This document shows, one piece after another, positions 1 to 11,239 of a DNA stretch of 64,000 bases. Position 1 is the first letter of the stretch, and each line of letters begins with the position of its first letter. The position numbers were made by a program, and so were the translations under genes. This DNA comes from Cyclina sinensis (Eukaryota > Mollusca > Bivalvia > Venerida > Veneridae). The DNA is taken from positions 32,328,882 to 32,392,881 of the forward strand of contig JAAONU010000006.1 of NCBI GenBank assembly GCA_012932295.1. Reading direction: 5' to 3'. The notes under the pieces are model-generated. The model had not been told where the DNA came from. It saw only the letters and a list, made by a program, of their open reading frames with translations, and made no database searches.

Positions 1-656
1 ATATTTATTATCGTCTCAATTGTAATGTTTTAGGATCATAACCTTTTCTGATAAAAAGAAGAAAATAATTTACATATCTACCTTAGGGAAATTTATATTT
101 TTTTTAAATATCACTGTTGATATAATGTGAAAAACACATTTCCATAAAGTTTTAAAGTACCTTTAATTTACATTGCATGCTATTACGAATTATGTGAATC
201 ACCCCAAATAAAGAACTTTGAATAATTTGAGAATCTTGTTGCATTTTTAAATCGGGCATGGGAAAAAGCAATAACATGTAACCGTGGGATGATTATGTTT
301 TATTTAAAAAAAATTCTCTAAACAGTTTCAGAAAAATAGACATTTAATGGCTAGCATAAAAACGTCTCTTTTTTCTGACAACAGTATCAATTACATTCTA
401 TTGCCTGTGACAGTTATAAATAATGTTTGGATTTCGTAAGAAGCCTGTCAAAATAAAGGCTTCTGTTCTGAAAAAACAATATTTTTAATTCCTTATATAC
501 CTCTTTCTATGAAAAAGATACAATGACTAAGTTCATTTAATGCTTCTCATAACCGTTTGTGACAGTAAGATTATTTTTTTCTTTTTTTTTCACATGCCCC
601 ATTGGCACAAATTAATGTTGTCTAGTTCGTGCACGAACTGGGGCTTAGTAAGAATT
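1..656. other. AT-rich DNA without recognisable features
   Basis: No convincing coding region, RNA gene or repeat was seen on either strand. Short reading frames are of the size expected by chance in AT-rich DNA. If the secreted-peptide candidate at 657-878 (minus) has further exons, they should lie here, but I could not pick out a splice acceptor followed by plausible coding sequence. Confidence 0.5.
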
Positions 657-878
657 CTAGCATGCGAGGGAATTGTAAATAAACCTTTTATCTGTTGGCA
701 GAAAATCATTGGTGTTGTATATGTCATCTTTTCCATTTTCAGAATCTATTATACCATTGTCAAACATCTCTTTCTCGAGGGCTTGTAACGCATTGAGCTC
801 ATCTAAACGCTGATATGCTGATACTGTAATGCACAGAAACAAGATAATTGGAAACGAAATCTTCTTTAAGGAGGTCAT
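657..878 (-). CDS. Candidate small secreted peptide precursor (73 aa)
   Basis: This 73-residue frame starts at an ATG with A at -3. Residues 1-22 look like a classical signal peptide: a short basic start (MTSLKK), a hydrophobic core ISFPIILFLCITVSA, and a likely cleavage after VSA. The mature part (about 23-73) is acidic and ends with a dibasic Lys-Arg site followed by FIYNSLAC and a stop. A leader, an acidic spacer and a KR site before a short C-terminal peptide is the layout of invertebrate neuropeptide precursors. I do not recognise the family. The single C-terminal Cys and short length suggest either a partial exon or a chance frame; AAAAG followed by GTTTAT inside the KR codons could be a splice donor. 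No neighbouring gene supports it. Function is not assigned. Confidence 0.35.
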   Translation of the reverse strand: MTSLKKISFPIILFLCITVSAYQRLDELNALQALEKEMFDNGIIDSENGKDDIYNTNDFLPTDKRFIYNSLAC

Positions 879-988
879 TATTTGTTATCAGCTAGTGAAG
901 ACGAATTAATTATCTGTACTGCGAAAACTTTTGTAAATATATTTGCAGGATATGATCTTTTCAGGTTTTTTATCTTTTGACATGTTGT

Positions 989-1002
989 CTGTGTTATTAA
1001 CA
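989..1002 (+). repeat. Left target-site duplication of the LINE insertion
   Basis: CTGTGTTATTAACA here is repeated exactly at 3994-4007. It directly abuts a reverse-complemented (TTCTG)n LINE tail, so the pair defines both ends of one insertion. Confidence 0.85.
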
Positions 1003-2168
1003 GAACAGAACATACGTTTTATTTAGACTTGTACATAGTACATCGTCATGCAAATAGATAAATTAAAACAATTATCATGTCACGTGATCATGGTAACACA
1101 AAGTACAATAGTATGATACTTTATTATTTAAGAACAATGCATGATTACACAAACAAACATGTTGTTATGATATATGAGAATTGTAAAAAAAAAATATTTT
1201 CCAAAAGGATGTTTAAAAAATCAAATATTTAAGAGAGTATTTCTGATTGCCAAGCTTTCTTTAATGTATCTTGCTAAATTCATCAATAAAAGCTTGTTTG
1301 AAGTTTGCAATAACTGAGTAAATTTGAACATCGATGGTCTAACATAAAAATATTTTTATATATATGTCTTACGAATATTATTATAACAAGGACAAACCAG
1401 AACAAAATGATATTCATCTTCGATATCAAGATTATTACAGCACTGACAATATCTCTCGTTTCGTGGTAATCTATGTCTACTATATCTACCAGTTTGTATT
1501 ATGAGAGAATGGTCTGATAATCTTATTTTGGAAATATACATTCTTAAACTACGTGGTAAAAGGTCAAGGTAAATTTCATACGATAAATTAGTTTTGCAAT
1601 TTTTATATAGATCTAAAACATTACTATTTTCAATATTACCATGCCAATCTTGTACATAATTATCAATAAGTCTTTGTTTAAATATTCTAGGAAATAATTT
1701 ACCATCAACATTATCACTATTTATAAAACAATCAGCAAAACCATATGTATACAATAATCTTTTAACATTTGAGACCCAGTTATTATATCCATGTTCACAA
1801 TCAATAACACTTTGTTCATAAACTTTTTTCATAATTATATTATCAGTTTGGATTGTTTTACACCAAAACTTAATTACTTTAACAAAACGAGCAATATATA
1901 ATGGCCATCTTCCTAATTCACCATAAACCCCTGCATTTCATGTACTTGTTCTGACATTTAGAACATTTTTGCAAAATTTAAGGTGAATACGTTCAATTTC
2001 TTTAGATTTAGAATGTCCCCATACTTCAGCAGAGTAATTTAAGATAGTACCAACAAATGAATCGAACAGTTGGCATTTGAGTTTAGGTTTTATATCATAT
2101 TTTTTACAATTATGTAGTAAAACATTTAATGCCTTAAGGCCTTTGCCAATTAAGTGTTCCTGGTTTAA

Positions 2169-2598
2169 AGCGACTGACTCACACACAATGATAAAAAAAA
2201 ATGTTTATACATCTTGAAATTCTTGCTGTAGTTGTGAAGAAGATATCTAAACTAAGTTACTGACTCAGTTTTTGTGACAGAAAAACATCAAAATATAAAG
2301 TTTTACACACTTTTATCGGTAAAAAATTTACCCCGTTAGTCACGGGGTAGATACTTTAGTTATAAGATTAATTTTGAGGCAATCCAATAACTAGACTTCG
2401 TGGCTCAGTGGACTAAGTCGTCGCTCTATATTTTACTGACCGAAAGGTCGTGGGTTCGAATCCTGGTTAAGTCAAGACTTTTTTTTTCAGTTTTCATGGT
2501 GTATAGAAGCATAATATTATATTTTTTCCATAGTATATTAAATCCTCTTAAATTTGAAAGAATAAAAAAATTCAGCAAAATTTTGTGAGTCAGTCGCT
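2169..2598 (+). mobile_element. TTAA-flanked MITE carrying a tRNA-like promoter, inserted in the LINE
   Basis: The 430-bp element is bounded by TTAA on both sides (2165-2168 and 2599-2602). It has a perfect 15-bp terminal inverted repeat, AGCGACTGACTCACA. The interrupted LINE frame needs only one TTAA between GNFAL and NQEHL, so TTAA was duplicated on insertion, as in piggyBac and Kolobok families. It encodes no protein. Inside are a GC hairpin (TACCCCG 2329-2335 with CGGGGTA 2343-2349) and a tRNA-like segment at 2394-2474. A second, left-truncated copy with the same internal order lies at 32350-32732 on the minus strand. Confidence 0.8.
2394..2474 (+). other. tRNA-like Pol III promoter segment inside the MITE
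   Basis: A box A-like TGGCTCAGTGGA (2401-2412) and a perfect box B GGTTCGAATCC (2453-2463) are correctly spaced. GACTT at the start can pair with AAGTC near the end, like a shortened acceptor stem. Clover-leaf pairing is imperfect and no 3' CCA or clear anticodon loop is seen, so it is not called a functional tRNA. The second MITE copy keeps the same segment at about 32440-32525 (minus), with box B GTTCGAATCAT. Confidence 0.65.
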
Positions 2599-3993
2599 TT
2601 AAAGCAAAGTTGCCTGTATAATTGAAAATAGTACCCAGGTAGTTAAAATTATCAACTGTTTCTAATTGTTGCCCATTGTAGTGCCATTTTTCATTTGCAC
2701 GTACCCTACCTCTTTTCCTAAAAACCATAACCTTAGTTTTTAACGTATTAACTTCTAGTCCCCAACAGTTGCAGTAATTATAGAGATTATCTAAACTTGT
2801 CTGGAGATCTTCTGGTGTTTTACCTAGTATTGCCATATCGTCAGCAAATAACAACAACAATATAACTATATCATCAATTTGTAAACCTACATTGATATCA
2901 TTTTGGAGATATAATTCTAGGTCTTCAACAAATAATGATAACATCAGAGGTGAAATTACCTCCCCTTGTCTTAAACCCACTGCATACATGAAGAAATCGG
3001 AATATGAATTGCAAGAACGTACACAAGATTTAACTTTATCGTACATATCTTTAATAATACACAAGATTTTACCTTGAACACCACACTTATATAATTTTAG
3101 CCATAGACAATTTCTATTTATACTGTCAAAACAAGATTTCAAGTCAATAAATCCAACATATAATCGTTTATTGTTGTTTATATAATGTTGTATAATTGAA
3201 TGTAAAATAAATATGGCATCAACAGTAGACCTGCCTTTTCTAAATCCAAACTGAGCATCTGAGATTACATGATTATTTTCACAAAATGCTTCTAATCGTT
3301 TATTTAAAATAGAGGACCTGCAGATTTTTCCCTTTTAAGAGATTTGACAGCTTCCAAAACTTCAGTAATTGTAATTGGTATATTCAATTCATCGAAGGCA
3401 CAGTCAGAATCATTAAAATTATGTTCTTCACAAAAAACATTTGCTTCTTCATTATTACATTCAAAAACGTCGTTATATAAGTGTTTAAAATGACTATAAA
3501 ATTTTTCTACTGTAATTTCATTGTTTTGTGCTAAATTTTGTTTCTTTTTAAAGTACTTCCAAAATTGTTTCGGTTTGCTGAACCTCAATTTTTCTATATC
3601 TGCATATTTGCTTATTAAGTAAAAAATTTTCTTTTTTCTTATTATATTCTTATATTCTTGTTTACATCTACAAAAATATTCTCTACTTGATCTTGTTTTA
3701 CATGCATTAAACGCATTCAAAGCGTCTAAATATATTGCTTTTGTTCTTTTACATTCATTGTCGAACCAGTCTGCATCTTTTGCCGGGGTCGTGTCGGAAA
3801 ATGAATGATTAATTCTACTGGGAATGTTTTTTGAGAATAAAGGGTCTGCCACGTTTCTTATTAGGCTTGTAAAATTATTAAGTGCATCGTTTATAGATAA
3901 ACGATTACCATGATAATTGTTTTATTTATCTATTTGCATGACGATGTACTATGTACAAGTCTAAATAAAACGTATGTTCTGTTCTGTTCTGTT

Positions 3994-4007
3994 CTGTGTT
4001 ATTAACA
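3994..4007 (+). repeat. Right target-site duplication of the LINE insertion
   Basis: CTGTGTTATTAACA is identical to 989-1002. The first three bases overlap the last unit of the (TTCTG)n tail, so the boundary is ambiguous by about 3 bp. Confidence 0.85.
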
Positions 4008-4040
4008 AATTTGACATCTAAAACGACATTCCATTTCTGA

Positions 4041-4069
4041 ATAACATAACATAACATAACATAACATAA
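4041..4069 (+). repeat. (ATAAC)n microsatellite
   Basis: Nearly six perfect ATAAC units, 34 bp to the right of the LINE target duplication. Confidence 0.9.
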
Positions 4070-6710
4070 TCTTCATTTGGCATGCAATCTAAAACATTTA
4101 AAGCCGCTACATATACACATTCAGTATCATAGGTCAAGGTTAAAAACACATGTATACTTCAATATTAAAAGTATAACAATATCACAATGTTTAAAGAATG
4201 TAACAAAGTTACATTATTTAATTGAGACAATATCACAAAAAGAGCGACTCTCTTTAACACAAACATGGTATGTAATATCTGACCAAAAACATTGAATTTA
4301 ACTGATAATGTATTATAATTTTCCATGGCTTAAAAAGCAAAAAATACAAATAGTTCGATAAATTATTTACTTCTTTGTTATTTTTACTAGGCATTTATTT
4401 TTCAAATTTGATTAAAAGTGGCCATCTACAGTTATAAGGTATAACATATTTCCTTCGTTAATCGTTATATTTTGGGCATACTTATGGAATGAATTTACCT
4501 GTGTTTATGTCTTTTAATAGCCTGATAAAAAAAGAAATATTGAGTTTGATGACGAAACAAAAAAATACCTTAGGTTACAAACAGACGAAACATTGTCTTA
4601 AACGAAATAAAACAACAAAGAAATGTCACTATTCAGACTTAAAGAAAATTTAAGAGAGAAACAGAAGAAAGACTTTTCACATTTTTAAATCAGAAAAGTT
4701 TGGGTTTTTTTTTCTAGTAAAGTTATAGAACAAAGACAAAGCAAACCTTTATAAGACACTTGTAGAATGATGGTTATGCTGAACACAGCAGCAACCAGAG
4801 TGAAGTATTGAGCAAGAACTCTAAAATCTACCATTATGTCTCAGCAGTGTCTGTTTACCTGAAAAGAAAATTGAAAAAAATATGCCTACTTATTTCGTAA
4901 TATAAGTCAACTTTTCAATAGTGTTGTTACACTGTTTAGCTGTGTTTCATTTATTAATCTATATATGTTTAATTGTGTAAGGATGTATGAATGACAAAAT
5001 TTGTTTAAGTACTAAATTAATAAACCATTTGTTCCGTTCTGTTCTATTATATTTAGCTATATTAGAACCGCCTTTATTCAATGTATAAGAAGTAGTTAAA
5101 GCGCAAAAGGTTTAACGCTCTGACGCATTTGCGTTGAGTTACCTTATCTTAACCGATTTCCAATTAAACCAATACTTTTATTATTACAGCATTGTTTTTT
5201 ATAATTATGAGGCATAAATTCACAAACGGGTCGTAAATATTCTTTTGATTTGTGTTTGGCTGTTGAATTCAAACGGTTACATAAATCAAATACGCAAGCC
5301 TCTAAAAATTACAAATAACTGGTTTGCTTTAATGAAACTTCTTTAGTAAAACATAATTTTTATATACATAAAGACGGTTTATTAAAAGAAAGAATATTGT
5401 TACATTTGCGTTAGTATTTTCACAAGATTTGTTATTGGTATTAAGATTGGAAGGTAATGAAATATCAGTTACTAACTTTTGGATTCTAAATACTGTTGAG
5501 AAGTCGGGAGTAAAAATGTGTCCTTGTTGTTGCTGAAATTATATTCACGGTAATTTCGTTCCAAAATGAAATAAATTTAGGTACACCACCTACGCCTGGT
5601 AATTGTATTATTTACGCTCGCGGCTATTAAATGCTTTTAGACGAGTCGGTGTTGTAGAAATATTGATGAGAGATTTCATTAATTATTTCTCCCACCAGAC
5701 TACATTAATTATTGAGAACTAAGTTGGAAATGGCCCTAGCTATTCTTAAATTCTAGACACATGTTTCATTCTACAAGTTGACATGAAACCCAATCAGATA
5801 GGTGTACGCTACGAATATATATGCATTGTGAAAAAAAATTGTGACCTCTTGTTGACCTCTAAACAAGAATATTTTATAAAATTTAGGTAATCCATCATTT
5901 GATTTTAAATACGGAGGATGCGATTTTGTTCGAAGCACGTGCCTGCTTATTCCATGAAACTTTGAAACCATGAAATATGTCTTTATTTTTCTACGAACCA
6001 ATGGCTAGAAATGGCTTATATTTATTATTTGTGGCCTGAGAAAAAAACCCTAATTCATTTCTAATTTGTTAGAGATTTACCTAGCGATCCTTCAAACGAC
6101 CAAGGACATACAATGTGATATCTCGTTTTACAAGTGCATTATTTTAATCATGACTTACAAATTATTGCAGCACTGTCTAGACACTTCTATTTGTAAAACT
6201 GATGACACTTGCCATAAGACACATACAACAGATATTTACCTCTAAGCCTTAATTTAAAACAGAATTCTGTACAAAATTCCATTAACGAAATAATATTAAA
6301 ACAAATGTATGTATTAACGTAAACAGAATTATTTGTTTGAAAAATTTTAATACAAATCTGGGTGCGGAAGTTTACTAAAATCCAGTGTCTATAAAATCGT
6401 ATGATCGGGTTTGTAATAAATGTGAATACATGTTTTATAGATGGACTTCCTACATCTGGTGAAAATATCAATAATTGGACTTACGTCTTTGAATGTGCTT
6501 CTTTTGTTTCCCTTTTAGACATTTCAATACACTATTACACGTGATTTATTGCTAGGAGTATGTTTGCATTCAATTCCAGTATCAATCTTTACAGTAACTT
6601 GGAAACGTAATAAATGTAATCTGAACTTCATCGTTATTTTATAAAGAAAATGCAAAGCACTATTAATTTTGTATCCAAGGAATGTCAAAGAAAAGAAAAG
6701 CGTTATTTTA
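4070..6710. other. Long AT-rich stretch, possible LINE 3' tail at 4925-5048
   Basis: No gene is recognised. At about 4925-5048 (plus) the sequence ends in AATAAACCATTTGTTCCGTT and then CTGTTCT. This resembles the AAAACGTATG(TTCTG)n end of the LINE at 1003-3993, so it may be an isolated 3' end of a related family. The remainder shows nothing I can support. Confidence 0.35.
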
Positions 6711-6719
6711 TAAAACTCA

Positions 6720-7017
6720 GAGAAGGATCAGTGGTCAAATAGTAATGTGCTGGACGTTGAATCGAGAGGTCACGGGTCCAGTCCCCGACTTCTCCACTAA
6801 CACAACTAATTGGTTTTCGAATGAGACATTAAAACGTGGTCCCATCGGTACTATACTTGTTAAAGAGCATGATTGTAAAAGAACCAGGAGTGTCTCTAGG
6901 ACGTGTTGATTTCTGTATCTTGCACTATATTCGACAACCTGAAATAACTAGTCCCCTAGACTCTTCCAGAGGCGTTGGTTGTATGAGAAACCGGACCAAA
7001 AAGACTCAAACAGATTG
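6720..7017 (+). mobile_element. tRNA-derived SINE (Meta/RUDI-like)
   Basis: The first 77 bp are tRNA-like: GAGAAG (6720-6725) pairs with CTTCTC (6789-6794) as an acceptor stem, TCAGTGGTCAAATAG resembles box A, and GGTCCAGTCC (6775-6784) resembles box B. The central part contains GAATGAGACATTAAAACG followed by GGTCCCATCGG. I recall this as the conserved core of metazoan Meta-SINEs such as RUDI in bivalves; the family match is from memory. Open frames over this segment are incidental. No exact target duplication was found. Confidence 0.65.
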
Positions 7018-8417
7018 ATATCAATCTAATGTTTTAATAAAAATAAGTCTGTTATCAATTTATAAAAAAATAAATTAAGACAAGCCACAGTTAATCCATT
7101 TCTTTATTACAGCTCGATTTCTGTCTACAGCTGCACAAAGAAATATTAATGTAAGATACTTGTGTAGGCTTTTAACAATGAAGTAAACATTATCACAGAT
7201 TACCTTTGTTGTACTATTATGTTCTGTCAGTATTATTCAAACTCAAAAATGGAGTGAGAGTGAGATACTGACAGTTTAAAAAATATCTACAGACTGTTGA
7301 GTTAAAGAACTAAGGTTGTTTGTTTGTTTGTTGTTTTTTTTTTGTTATATTTAAATCAATATAATGGCATTCTTAAAAGCTGTTATTATTTAGAAATTTT
7401 AACAATATTGTGGCAGAAAGACAAAGATATTCTCTACACGTGAGCAATTAAGCAAACAACCGTGTCAGTCTGAATCTTTGATTCACAATTCGAAGATGCA
7501 GGCCATCATTGAACTGTACTAGTTTCTTCATGAAACCAAATTTGTGGAGGAACGTCACTCTTGTATTACAAAATCATTTTTCCAATGAAATGATAATATT
7601 GTCTTAGCTTGCAAGGTAATTTAAACCATCTCCATCAGTTCACAGGCTTGATCCCTTTTTCAGATCAGGACTTTTGTTTACTGAATGTAAAACATCGACC
7701 ATATAGTTATAAAATATTATCATATAAAGGCCTGCATTGTAAACAAAACATTGTTTGATGGAAATTAAACTGTTTACCACAACAATCCCTTTGTGATGTA
7801 TGCAACTTGTCAAGGGATACAAACATATGTATAATTTGCAAGATATATGTGTCCAGACATATGTCATTAAACATTTATGTATCTAAATATCTGTATCACA
7901 TATCAAATCGACATTTATATTTGAAAGAAATATCCAAAACTTATAGGAACAATCATTCATATTTGACAGGAAAAAGCAAAGCGCTATGTACAAAAAAGTA
8001 TTTATTATTAATTAAATCAAATATTGGTAGCTTAGACTTGCTTACAAGGAAGTAGGCCGTATATATGACCTACTTTATTGTAAAGGTTTTAGACAAAACG
8101 TTATATTCTCTACGTTTTGAGTTCAGTTATGTCAATGCATAGACACACTTACAACAAGACGAACCTGGATTATTTCAAAACTTCAAATCGTCTAAGGGTG
8201 AAGAAATAGATGTGCCTTGTATTACGAGCGGTGCTTGTCAATAATCATGTACGTTCTGTCCCCCGAATGAAATTAATAGGACCTTCAAGTAAACTGTTAC
8301 AACAGATGTCAATTACGTGAAGCAAGAAAATGAAACAACTATATAAACCCCTTATTTTTATGAAGGTCAAATCAAATACGTATACGACGCAGCATTTTGC
8401 AACGAATATCCAAGTAT
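7018..8417. other. AT-rich DNA without recognisable features
   Basis: Only short chance reading frames and simple T-rich runs (around 7316-7345) were seen. No RNA gene or repeat family was recognised. Confidence 0.5.
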
Positions 8418-8428
8418 TTCAGTTTCGA

Positions 8429-8713
8429 TTGGTTTTGATTATTGGGCTTTAATGCCAATTTTAACGACAGTGGTCATTTCCCGGCGGTCAATCCACCTGA
8501 CCAGTGTTCCTGGGTATCCAACCAGTTTAATAACCAATTTATCCGCAAATGACTACTTTCTCACTTGCTACAGAGGTGAGGAACAAATGACCTCTAGACG
8601 CATTGTCTGAGATCATTTATCACCGTGACGGAGAAACTTTGCCTATCCTAATGGGAAGCGAACCAGGAATTCACAACACGATGCTCTACCGATTAAACTA
8701 GCCGAGCCGGCAC
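8429..8713 (-). mobile_element. tRNA-derived SINE with 11-bp target duplication
   Basis: TTCAGTTTCGA flanks the element at 8418-8428 and 8714-8724, which fixes a 285-bp insertion. On the minus strand it opens with a tRNA-like head. TAGTTTAATCGGTAGAGCA serves as box A and GGTTCGCTTCCC as box B. The unit ends in GGCATTAAAGCCCAATAATC and then AAAACCA. I recall this GGCGTTAAA(n)CCCAA-type 3' end from molluscan SINEs that borrow a LINE tail. It is non-coding and the copy is diverged. Confidence 0.85.
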
Positions 8714-8724
8714 TTCAGTTTCGA

Positions 8725-10435
8725 AACAGAGTAAGTATATTTGCAGAAAACCAAAACGTAAAATTTGTTAAAGAAACGTTATATGATATTGTTATAATGT
8801 ACAATATTTTGTAGTCTGACAAAGTATTTCATAAATAAAAAATCTGTCTGTTGTTTTGTTTTAAAAAGCTTATTTTTGCACACTTTGTTAAAATATTTTA
8901 CGTACTTGGTAGTTTGCATTTTTAGCCGTACATAGAACAATGTAGAAAATAAAGTGTTTGTGAGTTTTATTTCAATTAACTGTTTGCTGCTTTTAGAAAT
9001 GAGAATTTATCCTGTATCCAGAATTGTGCAAGACTGTTACTTCTTTACTTGCTCGAAGTTCCTGTTGCCGCTTGTGAAAAATGCCTGACATACTTTTAAA
9101 TGACTTGGCTAGATACAAACATTTTAGATACGACATTTGAATAACAAGGCCTGAAACATTTCTTCAGTGGTGAAACTTAGCAAACTATAATCCAGCGAGC
9201 CGATAAAAATAAAGATAAGAATATCAATCTATATACCTTTGCAGAAATTTTGCTATTTTTGTCTTAACGAGACCTACATGGAAAATCACGAAGTGTGTAC
9301 GTCTACAACCTCGACATGTTGGCCGCATTTGTAAACTGTGGTTACATCTTTACAACTGTATTTCAACACAAAAGAAAAGTATTTTTTTCATTCCATTAAA
9401 GAAACATTATATCTTAATAATACAGAAAAGCGTAAAATAAAGTCTAATAATGTGTTTTATTACTCAAAATGTCTGCCGTAAAGATATAAAAATGTCTGTT
9501 ATCCATGTAATTTTGCAGTAGAGACGTCAAAATTGATGCCGGAAAAAGAATAAATAGGAGTATTTGCCTAATTATTCGGTTACTGTCACATATTTCGAAA
9601 AAGAACGTGACATTTAAGATCTAAATATCCCACAAGAATTGTTTAATCAAATGATCTCAAAGAATTTTTTTTTGAAAATGTACTATAAAGATTCACTTAG
9701 ATGTACTCTTTTATATAGAAGTTAGTCTAGAGAAGTTTCTGAAATTGTCGTATTTTGGTATATTTGTGAACAATACATTTAAGTACTTTTAAAAGTATAA
9801 ACTTCATTTGCCGTCGAGCTGTATGAGGGGCGGGTCAGTAAATAAGCACCCGAATAGTTGTTTTAAGATATACACCTTCCGGGCTGTGTGTAAGACTTTT
9901 CGACGAACTCTTCCCCTCTTAAAACATTTGTTTCATCTCTCTGACAGCAACCAAAACACAGACTTAAGGATAAGAGTCGAGGTCAGAGCAGAGCAACCAT
10001 TCACGCTTCATATAATGATCGGCCGTTACTTTCAGTCCACAGAAGTTAATTTACGGACTTTTCACCTTTTAACAAGGAATGGTCTACCTTATAGGTCCTT
10101 CCTTACAACCATAAAATGTTCAGGTGTTAAAAGATCTTTACTTACTTCATTGGCATACTGTAAAATAGTAATACAATATTGAAACACAAATCTCCAACTA
10201 AACGTAAATCTTGTTCACTTTCATTTAGGATATTGCCTGTGTTGATGCAGGAGGATCTGTCTATAAATAAAACATGTTTCACTGACTGAGAGAGCCAAGC
10301 GGTATAGCGTGTAATTACAGAAACAGTTAATTAATTATTGTTGCATTAATTCTACGTACTAAATATATTCTTTTAGCATAGTAGTCATTTATAATTTAAT
10401 ATTAAACTGCATCGACGTTCTAAAACTAATAGGAA
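8725..10435. other. Non-repetitive DNA with one unassigned 124-codon frame
   Basis: The only notable frame is 9808-10182 (plus). It has no signal peptide, domain or motif I recognise and no supporting neighbour, so it is not called as a gene. The rest is AT-rich with no recognised repeat. Confidence 0.4.
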
Positions 10436-10612
10436 GTTAACAGTAGCAGTATGCTGTAGCAGTTGACCGTAGAAATTAAATCAAACGTGAACTTGGCAGA
10501 AGCAGTAACAGCAGTAGCAGTAGGCAAAACGTGAAGTTGGCAGTAGCAGTAACGACAGTAGCAGTAGACAAAACGTGAATTTGCAGTAGCTGTAAGAGCA
10601 GTAGCAATAGGA
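10436..10612 (-). repeat. Inverted block of the 44-bp minisatellite
   Basis: About four diverged units of GCAGTAGCAGTAACAGCAG and GGCAAAACGTGAAGTTGGCA. This is the reverse complement of the array at 11240-12110, so the two blocks form an inverted pair around 10620-11185. Confidence 0.8.
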
Positions 10613-10619
10613 AACTCTG

Positions 10620-11185
10620 AAAGTCTGCGAGAGTGTTTGAAACATGTCACAGACCGGTGTAATCGAACCGGGAGGGTCCCTACACTTTCTAGATTGGCAC
10701 CAAAATTGCTGATAGTCTGCAAGAATCTCAGAAACAGTAGCAGACCGTAACAATGGACTCCGGAGGGTCCCTTAACATCAAAAAAGACATTTTCTCGATT
10801 TTGGCATCAAAATTCCTGAAAATCTTCGAGAGGGTCAGAAACACCGGTAAAATTGACCCAAGAGGATCGCTAGACCTCAAAAATTACATTTTCCTGATTG
10901 GGACCAAAATTCCTGAAAGTCTGCGAGACTGTCAGAAACAGTCGTAGACCGGTAAAATTGACCCAAGAGGATCGCTAGACCTCAAAAATTACATTTTCCC
11001 TATTGGGATCAAAATTCCTTAAAGTCTGCGAGACTGTCAGAAACAGTCGCAGACCGGTTAAATCGACTCGGAAGGGTCCCTAGACATCAAAAATGACATT
11101 TTCTCGATTGGCATCAAAATTCATGTAAGTCTGCAAGAGTGTCAGAAACAGTCGCAGACCTACGCAATAGTCTCGGGAGGGTCTG
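10620..11185 (+). repeat. ~100-bp tandem repeat, about six units
   Basis: Units recur about every 100-104 bp and share GTCAGAAACAGTCGCAGACC, then GGAGGGTCCCTAGAC, then CAAAATTCCTGAAAGTCTGC. Starts fall near 10637, 10731, 10833, 10937, 11041 and 11145. The reading frames are not consistently maintained. The block is bracketed by the inverted minisatellite on both sides. Confidence 0.85.
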
Positions 11186-11239
11186 TTGATGTTAAAACAT
11201 GTTTTATTTTCATTGAAACTTTCCAGACTTTTAAGACTT

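Larger units (their letters stand above)
1221..3903 (-). pseudogene. LINE ORF2 remnant (reverse transcriptase and C-terminal domain)
   Basis: Reading on the minus strand, 3903-3304 encodes the linker before the reverse transcriptase, with YADIEKLRFSKPKQFWKYF and then SAGP. About 75 residues of the palm/fingers are then missing: SAGP runs out of frame into a segment around AQFGFRKGRSTVDAIF (about 3260). Palm motifs follow: FIDLKSCFDS (motif A), GLRQGEVISPLM and LLFADDMAIL (the FADD catalytic box). The frame reaches GNFAL at ~2603, is cut by the MITE, and resumes exactly at LNQEHLIGKGLKAL (~2165). It continues through one in-frame TGA (~1935) into a C-terminal domain with a CQCC...EDEYHFVLVCPCY zinc-finger-like motif. 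A TAA follows at ~1354, and the presumed original stop is at 1221. It cannot be functional. Confidence 0.85.
1003..3993 (-). mobile_element. 5'-truncated LINE with an inverted extra 3' tail
   Basis: The body is a minus-strand non-LTR retrotransposon. Its 3' untranslated region and (TTCTG)n tail occupy about 1003-1085 on the minus strand. A second copy of the same ~90-bp 3' end lies in the opposite orientation at about 3905-3993 (plus strand). Both tails abut the 14-bp target duplication. The element lacks the endonuclease region at its 5' end, and the inverted tail joins the body near 3905. A single retrotransposition in which both nicked target strands were primed by LINE RNA 3' ends would give this shape; two insertions at one site are an alternative. 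A TTAA-flanked MITE interrupts it at 2169-2598. The clade is not assigned with certainty. Confidence 0.85.

Noticed and set aside
2394..2474. Functional tRNA gene
   Set aside because: Only the internal promoter boxes and a short stem fit; the clover-leaf and anticodon arm do not, and it sits inside a MITE.
9808..10182. 124-codon plus frame
   Set aside because: No domain, signal peptide or homologue is recognised, and no repeat or gene context supports it.
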